Shown here: piece by piece, positions 1-8,193 of the stretch
How positions within the stretch are numbered: the first letter of the stretch is position 1
Layout: each line of letters starts with the position of its first letter
Source of the DNA: JBDKGV01 sp039798005
Lineage (GTDB): Bacteria > Fibrobacterota > Fibrobacteria > UBA5070
NCBI GenBank assembly: GCA_039798005.1
Contig: JBDKGV010000003.1
Location: 1 to 38,036, forward strand
DNA length: 38,036 bases
Direction of reading: 5' to 3'
Notes under the pieces: model-generated
Told to the model about the DNA's origin: nothing
Database searches by the model: none
Seen by the model: the letters and a program-made list of their open reading frames with translations, nothing else
Position numbers and translations under genes: made by a program

Positions 1-2
1 AG

Positions 3-545
3 GAGATCTCGAAGGTGGTCGAGTCCATTGTCGAGATCGCCGAACAAACCAAGCTGCTCGCCTTGAATGCGACCATCGAGGCGGCCCGGGCCGGGGAGGC
101 CGGGAAGGGCTTTGCCGTGGTGGCAAGCGAAGTGAAGGAATTGGCCAAGAGCACCGCGGACGCCACCGAGGACATCCGCCATCGCATCGGAGCCATGCAA
201 ACATCCACGCGCCTGACGATCGACCAGATCAAGGCGATTCACGGTGTGATCAGTGATGTGGATGCGCTGGTGGGCGGTATCGCCACCGCCGTGGAGCAGC
301 AATCGGCGACCACCAAGGAGATCGCCGGCAACGCGAGCCAAGCCTCCCGCGGGATTGCGGAAGTCACCCAGATGGTCGGCCAGGCGGCGGTGACTTCGGG
401 TGAGGTGGCCTCCGAGGCGGAGGCTCTGCGCAACGGGTCGCAGCACACCTACGAGATCTCGAAGCAGACCAGGATCACCGCGCTGGAGCTCACGCGGATG
501 GCGGGGAATCTCAAGACTCAAATTTCCCACTACCGCTTGGAGTAG
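3..545 (+). CDS. Methyl-accepting chemotaxis protein, C-terminal part (5' end outside window)
   Basis: This is the C-terminal cytoplasmic signalling domain of a chemoreceptor. The open frame runs in from the window edge (first full codon at base 3), so the GTG at 15 is an internal valine and not a start. The highly conserved hairpin tip that contacts CheA and CheW is present: LLALNATIEAARAGEAG followed by GFAVVASEVKELA. After it comes a long Ala/Ser/Thr-rich helical stretch typical of the returning arm of the four-helix bundle, including the EQQSATTKEIAGN segment. The protein ends at TAG 543-545 with no visible CheR/CheB-tethering pentapeptide. The sensor and membrane parts are not in the window, so the ligand is unknown. 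The next gene begins about 30 bases downstream on the same strand. The family assignment is secure. Confidence 0.95.
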   Translation, partial: EISKVVESIVEIAEQTKLLALNATIEAARAGEAGKGFAVVASEVKELAKSTADATEDIRHRIGAMQTSTRLTIDQIKAIHGVISDVDALVGGIATAVEQQSATTKEIAGNASQASRGIAEVTQMVGQAAVTSGEVASEAEALRNGSQHTYEISKQTRITALELTRMAGNLKTQISHYRLE

Positions 546-560
546 GCTCCCTCCCGCTCC

Positions 561-577
561 GGAAAGGCCAAGGCATC
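561..577 (+). promoter_or_regulatory. Ribosome site followed by candidate ATC start codon
   Basis: The purine-rich GGAAAGG at 561-567 lies 7 bases before ATC at 575. It is the only plausible initiation region that preserves the signal peptide of the GH16 gene. The base context just before the codon, AGGC then ATC, matches the second candidate ATC start near 8191. Confidence 0.45.
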
Positions 578-2053
578 AAGACTCTGCTTTCCATCCTGGG
601 GATCCTGGCTGTTTGCGGTGCGGCGCGCGATCCCGTGCTGGTGTGGTCCGATGAGTTTGATGCGCCCGGACTTCCCGATCCCCTGCGCTGGACGTGGGAC
701 GAGGGCGGTTCGGGAATGGGAAACCACGAACTTCAGCTCTACACGAAAAGGCGCACGGCCAATGCTCAGGTGAAGGATGGGCAGCTCGTCCTCACGGCGC
801 GGCGGGAGGACACCGGGGCATGCTGGTACGGGCCGTGCAAGTTCACCTCGGCACGCCTCGTGACGCGTGGCCTTGGCCGATGGCGCCATGGGCGCGTCGA
901 GGTGCGCGCCAAGCTTCCGCGCGGCAACGGCTTGTGGCCGGGAATCTGGATGTTGCCGGAAGGAGCGAAGTACGGACCTTGGCCATCCAACGGTGAGATC
1001 GACATCATGGAAAGCGTAGGGCATGTGCCCGGCCGGATCCATGGCACGGTCCACAGCATGAAGGGTTCCAGCGGGGCGTGGATGGATTTGAAGGACCGTG
1101 GGTCCGATTGGCATGTCTATGGGCTGGATTGGCATCGCGACAGTCTGACCTTTCATGTGGATGGAGTTCGCTTCCATCGCTACAAGCGGGAAGGCGATTG
1201 GCGGCAGTGGCCCTTCGATCAGCCCTTCCATCTGCTGTTGAACCTTGCGGTGGGTGGTTCGTGGGGTGGGCAAGGGGGGATTGACACTGCCGTCTTTCCG
1301 CAGGAATTGCGCATTGATTGGGTGAGAGTCCATAAGCTGGACCCCGGCGATGGTCCGCATGTCGTCACCACAAGTCAACGAGGAAAAGGCCGTATTGCGC
1401 TTTCCCCCCAACGCGTGAAGCATGAGTCTCTCGATCCGTTGGCTGTGACGGCGCAGGCGGAGCACGGGTGGGAATTCCTGCGTTGGCAAGACCTCGGATT
1501 CGGTGCCCGTCCGCATGATACGATCCGGATCGATCAGTCGGGGAATCTCGAGGCGATCTTCGTTCCGAAGGGAGAGCGCATCGAGAACGGCGGCTTTGAT
1601 TCCGGACTTGTCGGGTGGACCTTGTGGCATGACGATGCGGTGCCTGCCCAGGTGAAGGTGAAGGAGGGGATGGCGTGTTTCCAGATCGGAAAGGCCGGGT
1701 CGGAAGCCTGGATGGCTCAGTTTGATTGGCCCGGGCTGTCCGTAGAGAAAGGGGAGGTGTGGGATCTGAACTTTCAGGGGAGGGCAACGGTGCCAAGGCC
1801 GCTTGCGGTGGGGCTTGTGATGGATCATCCCCCCTATCGAAGACTGGCGCCGCCATGGGACACGGCCTTGTCTCAAGGGACCTTCCAACGACGGCATCGC
1901 TTCCGTGTGGATGAGTCCGATCGGGTGGCGCGCTTGGAATTCGATTTCGGAACCGACACGACATCCTTCTGCCTGGATTCCATTTCGCTTCGCAAGATCG
2001 ATCCTCAAGAGTTGGCGAAATCCAAGCCGCATGTGGTAGGATCAACTCCATGA
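575..2053 (+). CDS. Secreted GH16 beta-glucanase (laminarinase type) with CBM4/9-like C-terminus
   Basis: This is a secreted endo-beta-1,3(4)-glucanase of family GH16. The catalytic signature GEIDIMESVGH has the E-x-D-x-x-E spacing of laminarinase-type enzymes; the first Glu is the nucleophile and the last the acid/base. The GH16 fold covers roughly the first 235 residues. A bacterial-repeat-like segment follows, with the pattern HGWEFLRWQD. Then comes a CBM4/9-like jelly roll that begins ENGGFDSGLVGW. The start is unusual. No ATG, GTG or TTG lies in frame between the preceding gene and GTG 635, and a start at 635 would remove all of the signal peptide. Reading from ATC 575 gives MKTLLSILGILAVCGAA, a good signal peptide, behind GGAAAGG at 561-567. 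I therefore prefer ATC 575; GTG 635 is the conventional fallback. The stop overlaps the next ATG (ATGA). Confidence 0.88.
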   Translation: MKTLLSILGILAVCGAARDPVLVWSDEFDAPGLPDPLRWTWDEGGSGMGNHELQLYTKRRTANAQVKDGQLVLTARREDTGACWYGPCKFTSARLVTRGLGRWRHGRVEVRAKLPRGNGLWPGIWMLPEGAKYGPWPSNGEIDIMESVGHVPGRIHGTVHSMKGSSGAWMDLKDRGSDWHVYGLDWHRDSLTFHVDGVRFHRYKREGDWRQWPFDQPFHLLLNLAVGGSWGGQGGIDTAVFPQELRIDWVRVHKLDPGDGPHVVTTSQRGKGRIALSPQRVKHESLDPLAVTAQAEHGWEFLRWQDLGFGARPHDTIRIDQSGNLEAIFVPKGERIENGGFDSGLVGWTLWHDDAVPAQVKVKEGMACFQIGKAGSEAWMAQFDWPGLSVEKGEVWDLNFQGRATVPRPLAVGLVMDHPPYRRLAPPWDTALSQGTFQRRHRFRVDESDRVARLEFDFGTDTTSFCLDSISLRKIDPQELAKSKPHVVGSTP

Positions 2054-4677
2054 AACCGAACATTGCGCTGTTTGCTTGGCTTTGTCTGGCCGGCTTCGCC
2101 TCGCCCGTCCACGCTCTTTCCGGAACGGTTCACGATCTGAAGGGCAAAGGACTGTCCGGGATTTCGATGCGATTCGTGATGGAGCAGGACACCTCCGTCC
2201 AGCTTGAGGTGACCTCGGGGGAGCAGGGGAAATGGGTCTTGCCGGACGCCGTGGGGATCGCCAAGGCGCGCAAGCAACGCCGGCATCTGGCCGCGCCGAA
2301 ATCCCTTGCCTTTTCCTCTGGCGTCAGGATCCCTTGGATCGCCGAGATTGCAGGCGAAGTGTCTTGGGACATTCTTGATTTGCGCGGTCGCCGAATCCAC
2401 GGCGGCAGCGATCAGGCCGTGGCGGGCAGGGAAGGAATCATCGATTGGGATGGACGCTCGACCGAAGGGGCCTGGGTTCCCTCGGGGATGTATGTCCTGC
2501 GCATTTCCGGTGCCGCCGGGAACGCCGTGGTCCGCCTGTTCAAGACGGCCGGAATGGGCGCATGGAACGCCCGGGAGGTCTCGCCGGTGCTGCGTGCCGA
2601 ACTTGCGGCGCAACGGGCTTTCTGGAACCAAGGCGTCAGTTGGCAGGTGCGGGTCCAGGCGGACGGGTATGAACCGCTGCGGCTGGCTTCCATCAAGACG
2701 GATTCCTTCAATCTGAACCTGGCTCTCTGTCCTCGTCTTGCGGTACCCTACGGAACGGGAGGCAAATATCTGGGGCGGCGCAATGCCCAAGGGGCACTGG
2801 ACACCTTGTTCTTGCGCGGAGTGAACTTGGGCGTGGCCATTCCCGGGACCCAGCCCGGCGAGATGGCGGCGACCCGGGCCCAGATCCGGCGCTGGCTGCA
2901 TCGGATCGGGGAAGCGGGCTTCAACAGCATCCGCACCTACACCTTGCACTTCCCCCATTTCTACGAGGAGCTGGCCGCCTACAACAACGACCACTGGCAG
3001 GCTCCGCTCTACCTGTTCCAAGGCGTGTGGCTCGATGAGGAGCTCCCCGCCGATCTCTACACATCCTCCGAATCATTTTTGGAGGCGATGAAGGAAGTCG
3101 TGGACTGCGTCCATGGCAACCGCGAGATCGATCCCCGATTCGGAAGGGCGTACGGGCGCTACCGGTCGAACGTCTCGCCTTGGATCATGGGCTGGATCGT
3201 CGGACGCGAGGTGTATCCGGATCAGATCCTCGAGACGGATCGCAACAATCCCATCCGAACGAGCTACGCGGGTGAGGCGGTTTCGATGCCGCATGGCACG
3301 CCCTCGGAAGTCTGGTTTGTGCAGGCCTTGGATGGGATGGTGCGCCATGAATTGGCGGTCTATGGTTCGCAGCGCCCGGTCTCGGTGTCCAGTTGGCCCA
3401 CGCTCGATCCGCTCCCTCATCCCAGCGAGGTCTACCCGAGCCAAGAGGACGATGCCACTCTGGACATGAATGGAATCGACATGTCCAAGGCGCCCGGCGG
3501 CTATTTCGCAAGCTATCACGCCTATCCCTACTATCCGGATTTCATGGGCGTGGAGATCGGATTGCAGTCCGCTGCGGATGCCACGGGTCCCAACAGCTAT
3601 CTGGGCTATCTCAAGGCGATGCGGGCCCACTACGACAAGGTCCCGCTGCTGGTCGCGGAGTTCGGGGTTCCCTCAAGTTGGGGCAATGCCCATTTCGCGC
3701 CCAGTGGAATGCACCACGGGGGCCACGACGAGGTGGCTCAAGGCAAGTACGATGTGCGGCAACTGGAGAACATCCATTCCACCGGCTGTGCGGGCGGGTT
3801 CGTCTTCTCCTGGATCGACGAGTGGTTCAAGAACGCCTGGATCACCGAGCCGATGAGCACCAAGGCGGACCGTCGCCATCTCTGGCACAATCTCACGAAC
3901 CCCGAGCAGAACTTCGGGCTGGTCTCCTTCGATGTTCCTGATCCGCAATGGTCGATTGAGCCGGTGACGGCAAGTTCCTGCGGGCTTGGGGTTCAGGCGC
4001 AGGTCGATCATTCCTTCTATCACCTGCGGATCCAGTTGGGGGCGGTGTGGAAGCCGGGAGATCTGGTGGAAATCGGCTTGGATACCTACGACAAGGACAA
4101 GGGCGAGGCGATCCTTCCATCAGGGGCGACGGTGGCGAATCGCTCCGAGTTCTGCGTGCGTCTGCAGGGAGATTCGGCGCGGCTGCTGGTCACTCAAGCC
4201 TACGATCTGTTCGGGATCTGGCATGGCGTGTCGGCCGCGAGTCAACTGTTCCACTCCACGGCGACCAACGGGGCGGCATGGAATCTCGTGCGGTGGAAGA
4301 ACAACCGGGGAGAGGCGGACATCTTCGAGATCGGGAAGTTGCGGGTGCGCCAGCCGGGAGCTGCGGCGACCAGTCTCGATGCTGTGACCTTCCATGGCGA
4401 TACCGTGGACATCAAGATCCCGTGGACGCTGCTGCAGTTCACGGACCCGAGCCTTGGCGATGTGATGGACGATGACCGCTCGACTCGCACCACCCGGGAG
4501 GTTTCGGCAACCGACGGGATCGCCGCGACGGTCGTGAAGGCCGATTGCCGGGTGGAATCCCCGCGCTTCTCGTGGCCGACTTGGAATGTCGCACCGGAAA
4601 CGCGTGAGCGGGAGAAAGCCTCCCTCGGGGTGCTGGAGCAGGCCATCAAGACGCGTGCGTGGCCCCTTCAGCCGTGA
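2050..4677 (+). CDS. Secreted TIM-barrel glycoside hydrolase-like protein with FlgD-like N-terminal module
   Basis: This is an 875-residue exported protein. Its signal peptide is residues 1-22, with cleavage likely after VHA. Residues about 100-166 resemble a FlgD/T9SS-type Ig module (WDILDLRGRR, then IIDWDGRSTEG, then VPSGMYVLRIS). Such a module is normally C-terminal, but here it precedes the enzyme domain. Residues about 250-625 look like a clan GH-A (GH2/GH5-like) barrel: FLRGVNLGVAIPG, FNSIRTYTLH, MGWIVGREVYPD with candidate acid/base E387, VAEFGVPSSWG with candidate nucleophile E537, and GGFVFSWIDEWFKNAW near the last strand. Residues about 630-850 resemble a CBM9/DOMON-like beta domain. 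The exact GH family is not recognised and the substrate is unknown. It starts inside the GH16 stop (ATGA), so the two are probably co-translated and may act on the same glucan. Its stop overlaps the convergent draG stop by 10 bases. Confidence 0.8.
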   Translation: MKPNIALFAWLCLAGFASPVHALSGTVHDLKGKGLSGISMRFVMEQDTSVQLEVTSGEQGKWVLPDAVGIAKARKQRRHLAAPKSLAFSSGVRIPWIAEIAGEVSWDILDLRGRRIHGGSDQAVAGREGIIDWDGRSTEGAWVPSGMYVLRISGAAGNAVVRLFKTAGMGAWNAREVSPVLRAELAAQRAFWNQGVSWQVRVQADGYEPLRLASIKTDSFNLNLALCPRLAVPYGTGGKYLGRRNAQGALDTLFLRGVNLGVAIPGTQPGEMAATRAQIRRWLHRIGEAGFNSIRTYTLHFPHFYEELAAYNNDHWQAPLYLFQGVWLDEELPADLYTSSESFLEAMKEVVDCVHGNREIDPRFGRAYGRYRSNVSPWIMGWIVGREVYPDQILETDRNNPIRTSYAGEAVSMPHGTPSEVWFVQALDGMVRHELAVYGSQRPVSVSSWPTLDPLPHPSEVYPSQEDDATLDMNGIDMSKAPGGYFASYHAYPYYPDFMGVEIGLQSAADATGPNSYLGYLKAMRAHYDKVPLLVAEFGVPSSWGNAHFAPSGMHHGGHDEVAQGKYDVRQLENIHSTGCAGGFVFSWIDEWFKNAWITEPMSTKADRRHLWHNLTNPEQNFGLVSFDVPDPQWSIEPVTASSCGLGVQAQVDHSFYHLRIQLGAVWKPGDLVEIGLDTYDKDKGEAILPSGATVANRSEFCVRLQGDSARLLVTQAYDLFGIWHGVSAASQLFHSTATNGAAWNLVRWKNNRGEADIFEIGKLRVRQPGAAATSLDAVTFHGDTVDIKIPWTLLQFTDPSLGDVMDDDRSTRTTREVSATDGIAATVVKADCRVESPRFSWPTWNVAPETREREKASLGVLEQAIKTRAWPLQP

Positions 4678-5627
4678 ATTGATCCCGCAGCGCCATTCCA
4701 CCGGATCAAGCGTTCCAGCAGAGGCTCGACGAGCTCCTTGCCTCGCAGAGCCTTCATCCAGCGCACGGGAATGGCCTGCACCCCGTCGCGCACGCCCGCG
4801 ATCCCGCCCGCGATGCACGCGGTGGTGTCGGTGTCGTTCCCCAGGGACACGGCCGCCTTCACCACATCCTGGTAGTCGCCCGCATCCATGCATTGCCGCA
4901 CGGACCACAGGGAATCCAGCACATAGCCGGAGCCCTTGCCGGGCTGTTTCACGCGGGGGGTGATCTTCTCGTCGAGTTCCTTGCGTTCAGGAGTCCCATC
5001 GGGGAAAAGGCCTTCCAAGGTCTCGATCGATAGGCGCCAGGCGTCGAGCTTTTCTTCCAGCAGGTTGCGGGCCCAGAGGCAATAGAGAGCGCAGCAAAGA
5101 CCGGCACGCAAGTGGCCGTGGGTGATGCGGGAATGCTGGATGGCGTCCTGGACCAGTTCCGCATCGGAGCCCTTGTGCCAGATCGCCAAAGGGAGGATGC
5201 GCATGAGCGAGCCGTTGCCGTTTCCCATCTCGTCGCGGCGTCCGCATTCCAAGGGTGGGGTCCCCTTCTGGAATCGTCCCAAGGCTTCGCTGGTCTGCAT
5301 GCCGACATCGAAGACGTCCTTGCCCACGGCGTATTCGCCGTGCCGGAACCAGCGGAAGATCCGCTCCATGCAGTCCTGGGGATCCATGCGACCAAGCTCA
5401 AGGAGCGAGGCAAGCAGGCACAAGGCTTGGGCGCCGTCGTCGCTCCAGGTGCCGGGCTTGATGCCGTGGTGCGCGCGCAGGAAATCGACGGGTGGAACGA
5501 ACTCGATCTTTTCCAGCAGCGGAATGCGGCTTGGTGGGGTGAATTCGTAGGGAACACCCAAGGCATCCCCGATGAGGAGCCCCCAGATCCCGCCGTTGAG
5601 CCGGTCTTGTCGCGAGGTTCTCGCCAC
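4668..5627 (-). CDS. draG: ADP-ribosylglycohydrolase, DraG-type
   Basis: This 319-residue protein belongs to the dinuclear-metal ADP-ribosylglycohydrolase family, which removes ADP-ribose from arginine. Its N-terminus has GLLIGDALGVPYEF, placing Glu28 where the metal-ligand Glu28 of Rhodospirillum DraG sits. It also has a WSDDGAQAL motif (Asp63-Asp64) and the C-terminal NDTDTTACIAGG motif (Asp265, Asp267, Thr268). The first two-Asp motif is SDDG where the family usually has (T/S)DDT, a minor variant. I chose GTG at 5627-5625: its first base is the last base of the draT stop (TAGTG), a classic coupled start, and the protein then begins at the family's usual N-terminus. A longer frame reaching 5777 lies inside draT and is rejected. 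Because draT is immediately upstream, DraG is the likely role: reactivating ADP-ribosylated nitrogenase reductase when nitrogen or energy conditions improve. Confidence 0.88.
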   Translation of the reverse strand: MARTSRQDRLNGGIWGLLIGDALGVPYEFTPPSRIPLLEKIEFVPPVDFLRAHHGIKPGTWSDDGAQALCLLASLLELGRMDPQDCMERIFRWFRHGEYAVGKDVFDVGMQTSEALGRFQKGTPPLECGRRDEMGNGNGSLMRILPLAIWHKGSDAELVQDAIQHSRITHGHLRAGLCCALYCLWARNLLEEKLDAWRLSIETLEGLFPDGTPERKELDEKITPRVKQPGKGSGYVLDSLWSVRQCMDAGDYQDVVKAAVSLGNDTDTTACIAGGIAGVRDGVQAIPVRWMKALRGKELVEPLLERLIRWNGAAGSIHG

Positions 5628-6418
5628 TACCAGGCCAGTTTTCGATAGCGGTACTGGCCACCCAAGACCAAGTGCTCCTGCTCGCCTTGAAGCAGGCTGC
5701 GAGGCAGCAGGCCGGGAAAGAAGACGATCTTGGGAATGGGGATCTTCACTTCCCACACTGAGGACCCGAACTCCCAAGCGACTTCGCGATTGGAGGTGAA
5801 GGAACTGAGGTTGTTCAGTTCGATCAAGCTCTTGTCACCGCTTGCCGGGGTGTATTCCTCGGGGTTGTAGGTGCCGCGGTAGAGGGTCTTCCAGCGCTCG
5901 GCGGGGAAGCGCCGCGCCAGCTCGTACTGGCAAAAGGTGTAGAGGAGGTCCAGCTGCATGGTGATGCCCATGGTCACCGTCTCGCCGTTCATGCGGTCGC
6001 GAACGTAGCGTTCCTGGGCCTCCGGGTTGTTGCGCAGGATGCCGGCGTGGTAGGTCGGCCGCAGTCCGAAGCGACTTTCCACCCACGCCTTGAGCACGGC
6101 CCCCCCGCGGCGGTTGCTGTCGGCACCCCAATCGCGCAGGAAGCGGATGTAGTTGTGACGGCCGGGCGAATCCGGGACGGCAGCATCGAACTGGTCCAAA
6201 AGGAAGCGCTTGGAGAGGTAGTCGTGGAAGTGCTGGCCGCGACCGTCCGGAGTCTCGATGGTCTCCAGCTGTTCGAAAAGTCGCCTTTCCGCATCCTTGA
6301 CCCCGATGATCTCGATGGGCCACGGGTTGTCTTGGAACTCGCACGAAGCCAAGGCCCAAGGCGGCAGACTGCAACGATTGGTGATCGAGGACGACAGGCT
6401 GGTTGCATCGCTGGACAT
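5627..6418 (-). CDS. draT: NAD+-dinitrogen-reductase ADP-ribosyltransferase (DraT)
   Basis: This 263-residue protein matches the DraT family (PF07357) along its whole length. Recognisable segments are NRCSLPPWALAS, FHDYLSKRFLLDQF, YIRFLRDWGADSN, VLKAWVESRFGL, LDLLYTFCQYELARR, VAWEFGSSVWEV and the ending EHLVLGGQYRYRKLAW. The ADP-ribosyltransferase R-S-E triad is visible as LYRGT (Arg181), SSFTS (205-209) and the E-x-E at 246-248. Known DraT enzymes transfer ADP-ribose from NAD to an arginine of the nitrogenase Fe protein NifH, switching off nitrogen fixation on ammonium or energy stress. ATG 6418 is chosen because the homologous region starts soon after it; a longer frame starts at 6496 but adds a Phe-rich, unrelated stretch. 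No nif genes are in the window, so the NifH target is inferred from the family. Confidence 0.92.
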   Translation of the reverse strand: MSSDATSLSSSITNRCSLPPWALASCEFQDNPWPIEIIGVKDAERRLFEQLETIETPDGRGQHFHDYLSKRFLLDQFDAAVPDSPGRHNYIRFLRDWGADSNRRGGAVLKAWVESRFGLRPTYHAGILRNNPEAQERYVRDRMNGETVTMGITMQLDLLYTFCQYELARRFPAERWKTLYRGTYNPEEYTPASGDKSLIELNNLSSFTSNREVAWEFGSSVWEVKIPIPKIVFFPGLLPRSLLQGEQEHLVLGGQYRYRKLAW

Positions 6419-6495
6419 CTCGCTCTCAAGAATACTGAGGAATACTGGAAAAGAGAATCCTTTTTTGTCGTGCGCTATGAGATGGACAGGAAACA

Positions 6496-8172
6496 ATGCC
6501 CATTTCCTTGAAATCCCTTGATATGCAAGGCCTTGTAGGGGAAAATGAACCTATGACACCTTCCGAACTTCTGCTATCGCTCCTGCGTTGGACCAATCGT
6601 GCGGACGGCGCATTCATCGAACCTTTGAATGCCGGAGCCGCGATCCCTGACCCGGAAGTCCTGCGCGAGGCATTTCTCGCTGTGGGCGTGTCCAATGCCG
6701 TTGGGCCGATGATCAAGCAGGTGTTGAGTGGAGGAAAGCGCGAATACCAGCGCGTGGGGCCGCGATTTGAATTGAGCGACCCGATGCTGGGGACTCCGGT
6801 ACGCCTGCGCATCCAGGAGATGACGGCCTCCGTATATGTCGATGCCGACAAGCTGAAGGAACAGGCGCGCGTGCTTTCGCCGGTGGAGATCGAGGAGTTG
6901 TTGACGCAGGCCGGTGTCGTGTTTGGGGTCGATCCCGATCTCGTGGGCATGCTGTGCGGCCCCAAGGTCGCGACCGGCTGGTACGATGTGGCCATGGGCA
7001 AGGAGCCTGTCGATGGGCTGGATGCGCATGTCCGTGTCCTGATCGACATGAGCCAGGCGGTGATCCGCTACGATGAAGACGACAGCCATGTGGACTTCCA
7101 TGAGATCGGCAGGATACTGGAGATCGCCGAAGGGACGGCGATCGTGGAGAAGATCCCGGCGGTTCCGGCAAAGCTCGGGCGGGATCTGGCCGGGAATGTC
7201 CTGCCCGCCAAGGAGGGGGTGGACATTCCTCTGAAGCTTGGCAAGAACATGCGCTTTCGCGACGACTCGCAGCGGGTCGTGGAGGCATCCCTCAACGGAT
7301 ACCTCTACCAGAAGGACGGGATGATCCATGTCGGCAACGTCTTCGAGGTCCGTGGGGATCTCGACATGGCCGTGGGAAATCTGCGCTACCATGGCGAGGT
7401 CAAGGTCTATGGCGGGGTGAAGCCGGGCTTCCAGATCGAGGCTGGAGGCAATGTCTGGATTCAGGGCCAAGCCGAACAGGCCGAAATCACAAGCGCCAAA
7501 GGCAAGATCGAGATCTTGGGCGCGGTGATCGGAGGTAAGCTCCAAGCCGGTACCGACATCAAGATTCCCTTTGCACACGACGCGGAGCTGCGTTGCCAAG
7601 GACTTTTGGAAGTCTCCAAGTACCTGCATTTTTGCCAGGTCCATTGCGCCGACTTCAAACTGACCAATGCGGGTGCCTTCGTGCTGGGAGGCGAGGTCTT
7701 GGCCTCCCGCAGCATGGAGATGGATGTGGCCGGAACGGAGGCGGGGACGCAGACCATCCTGAAGCTTGCTGACCCGGAAGAGGAGATGGCCTTGCGGGAG
7801 CTCGATGTCCTGGCCGTGGAGGAAAGGCGCTTTGCGCCGCTGCGCGAGGTGCTGGAGCCGAAGGTGATGAGCATTCGCAAGCGTCTGACCTCCGGTGGGG
7901 GCTTGCTTGGCAAGGCGCGTGACGATGCGGAAGAGGCCCTCAAGCAGTACGCCGCCGTCATGGAAAAGCTCCATTCCCTGCAGGCGCGGCGGGAGAAGGC
8001 GCAGATGATCCTGACCCAGCAAAAAAGTCACCAAGGATCGGTCAGTATTCGACGAAGCTTCCAGCACGGGGCAGAGTTGTTTATCTTCGGAAAGAAGGTT
8101 CCTTCCGAGAGCATCCACCCACCGGTGCGAGTCGTCTCCCGTGGGCACGAGCTGGAGATGTCGCGGAACTGA
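6496..8172 (+). CDS. FapA/DUF342-family polymer-forming-like protein
   Basis: This 558-residue cytoplasmic protein has the DUF342 (FapA) signature. An N-terminal alpha/beta region is followed by a middle beta-helix-like block with short repeated strands (NVFEVRGDLDMAVGNLRYHG, VKVYGGVKPGFQIEAGGNVW, KGKIEILGAVIGGKLQAG). The C-terminus has a charged coiled coil (about residues 425-510) and a short beta tail. In other bacteria, DUF342 proteins are linked to flagellar or surface functions and to membrane association; no specific activity is established, and I do not assign one. ATG 6496 has AGGAAAC just upstream; ATG 6553 (starting MTPSELL) has TAGGGG upstream and is an equally reasonable start. 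It is divergent from draT with 77 bases between, and the exonuclease gene follows after 18 bases. Confidence 0.85.
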   Translation: MPISLKSLDMQGLVGENEPMTPSELLLSLLRWTNRADGAFIEPLNAGAAIPDPEVLREAFLAVGVSNAVGPMIKQVLSGGKREYQRVGPRFELSDPMLGTPVRLRIQEMTASVYVDADKLKEQARVLSPVEIEELLTQAGVVFGVDPDLVGMLCGPKVATGWYDVAMGKEPVDGLDAHVRVLIDMSQAVIRYDEDDSHVDFHEIGRILEIAEGTAIVEKIPAVPAKLGRDLAGNVLPAKEGVDIPLKLGKNMRFRDDSQRVVEASLNGYLYQKDGMIHVGNVFEVRGDLDMAVGNLRYHGEVKVYGGVKPGFQIEAGGNVWIQGQAEQAEITSAKGKIEILGAVIGGKLQAGTDIKIPFAHDAELRCQGLLEVSKYLHFCQVHCADFKLTNAGAFVLGGEVLASRSMEMDVAGTEAGTQTILKLADPEEEMALRELDVLAVEERRFAPLREVLEPKVMSIRKRLTSGGGLLGKARDDAEEALKQYAAVMEKLHSLQARREKAQMILTQQKSHQGSVSIRRSFQHGAELFIFGKKVPSESIHPPVRVVSRGHELEMSRN

Positions 8173-8180
8173 GGAACTTG

Positions 8181-8193
8181 GGAGGTAGGCATC
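8181..8193 (+). promoter_or_regulatory. Strong Shine-Dalgarno before candidate ATC start codon
   Basis: A consensus GGAGG at 8181-8185 sits 5 bases before ATC 8191-8193, ideal ribosome spacing. No ATG, GTG or TTG occurs in this frame between the upstream stop (8172) and GTG 8263. Translation from the ATC gives the very ordinary N-terminus MSESQSQ. GTG 8263 has no ribosome site. Confidence 0.5.

Noticed and set aside
5628..5777. Upstream extension of draG to 5777
   Set aside because: It lies inside draT, and its translation is low-quality Arg/Ser/Pro-rich sequence unrelated to the family. The coupled GTG at 5627 fits the usual N-terminus.
6545..6547. ATG right after TAGGGGAAA as the FapA gene start
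   Set aside because: It is out of frame with the FapA reading frame; the in-frame options are 6496 and 6553.
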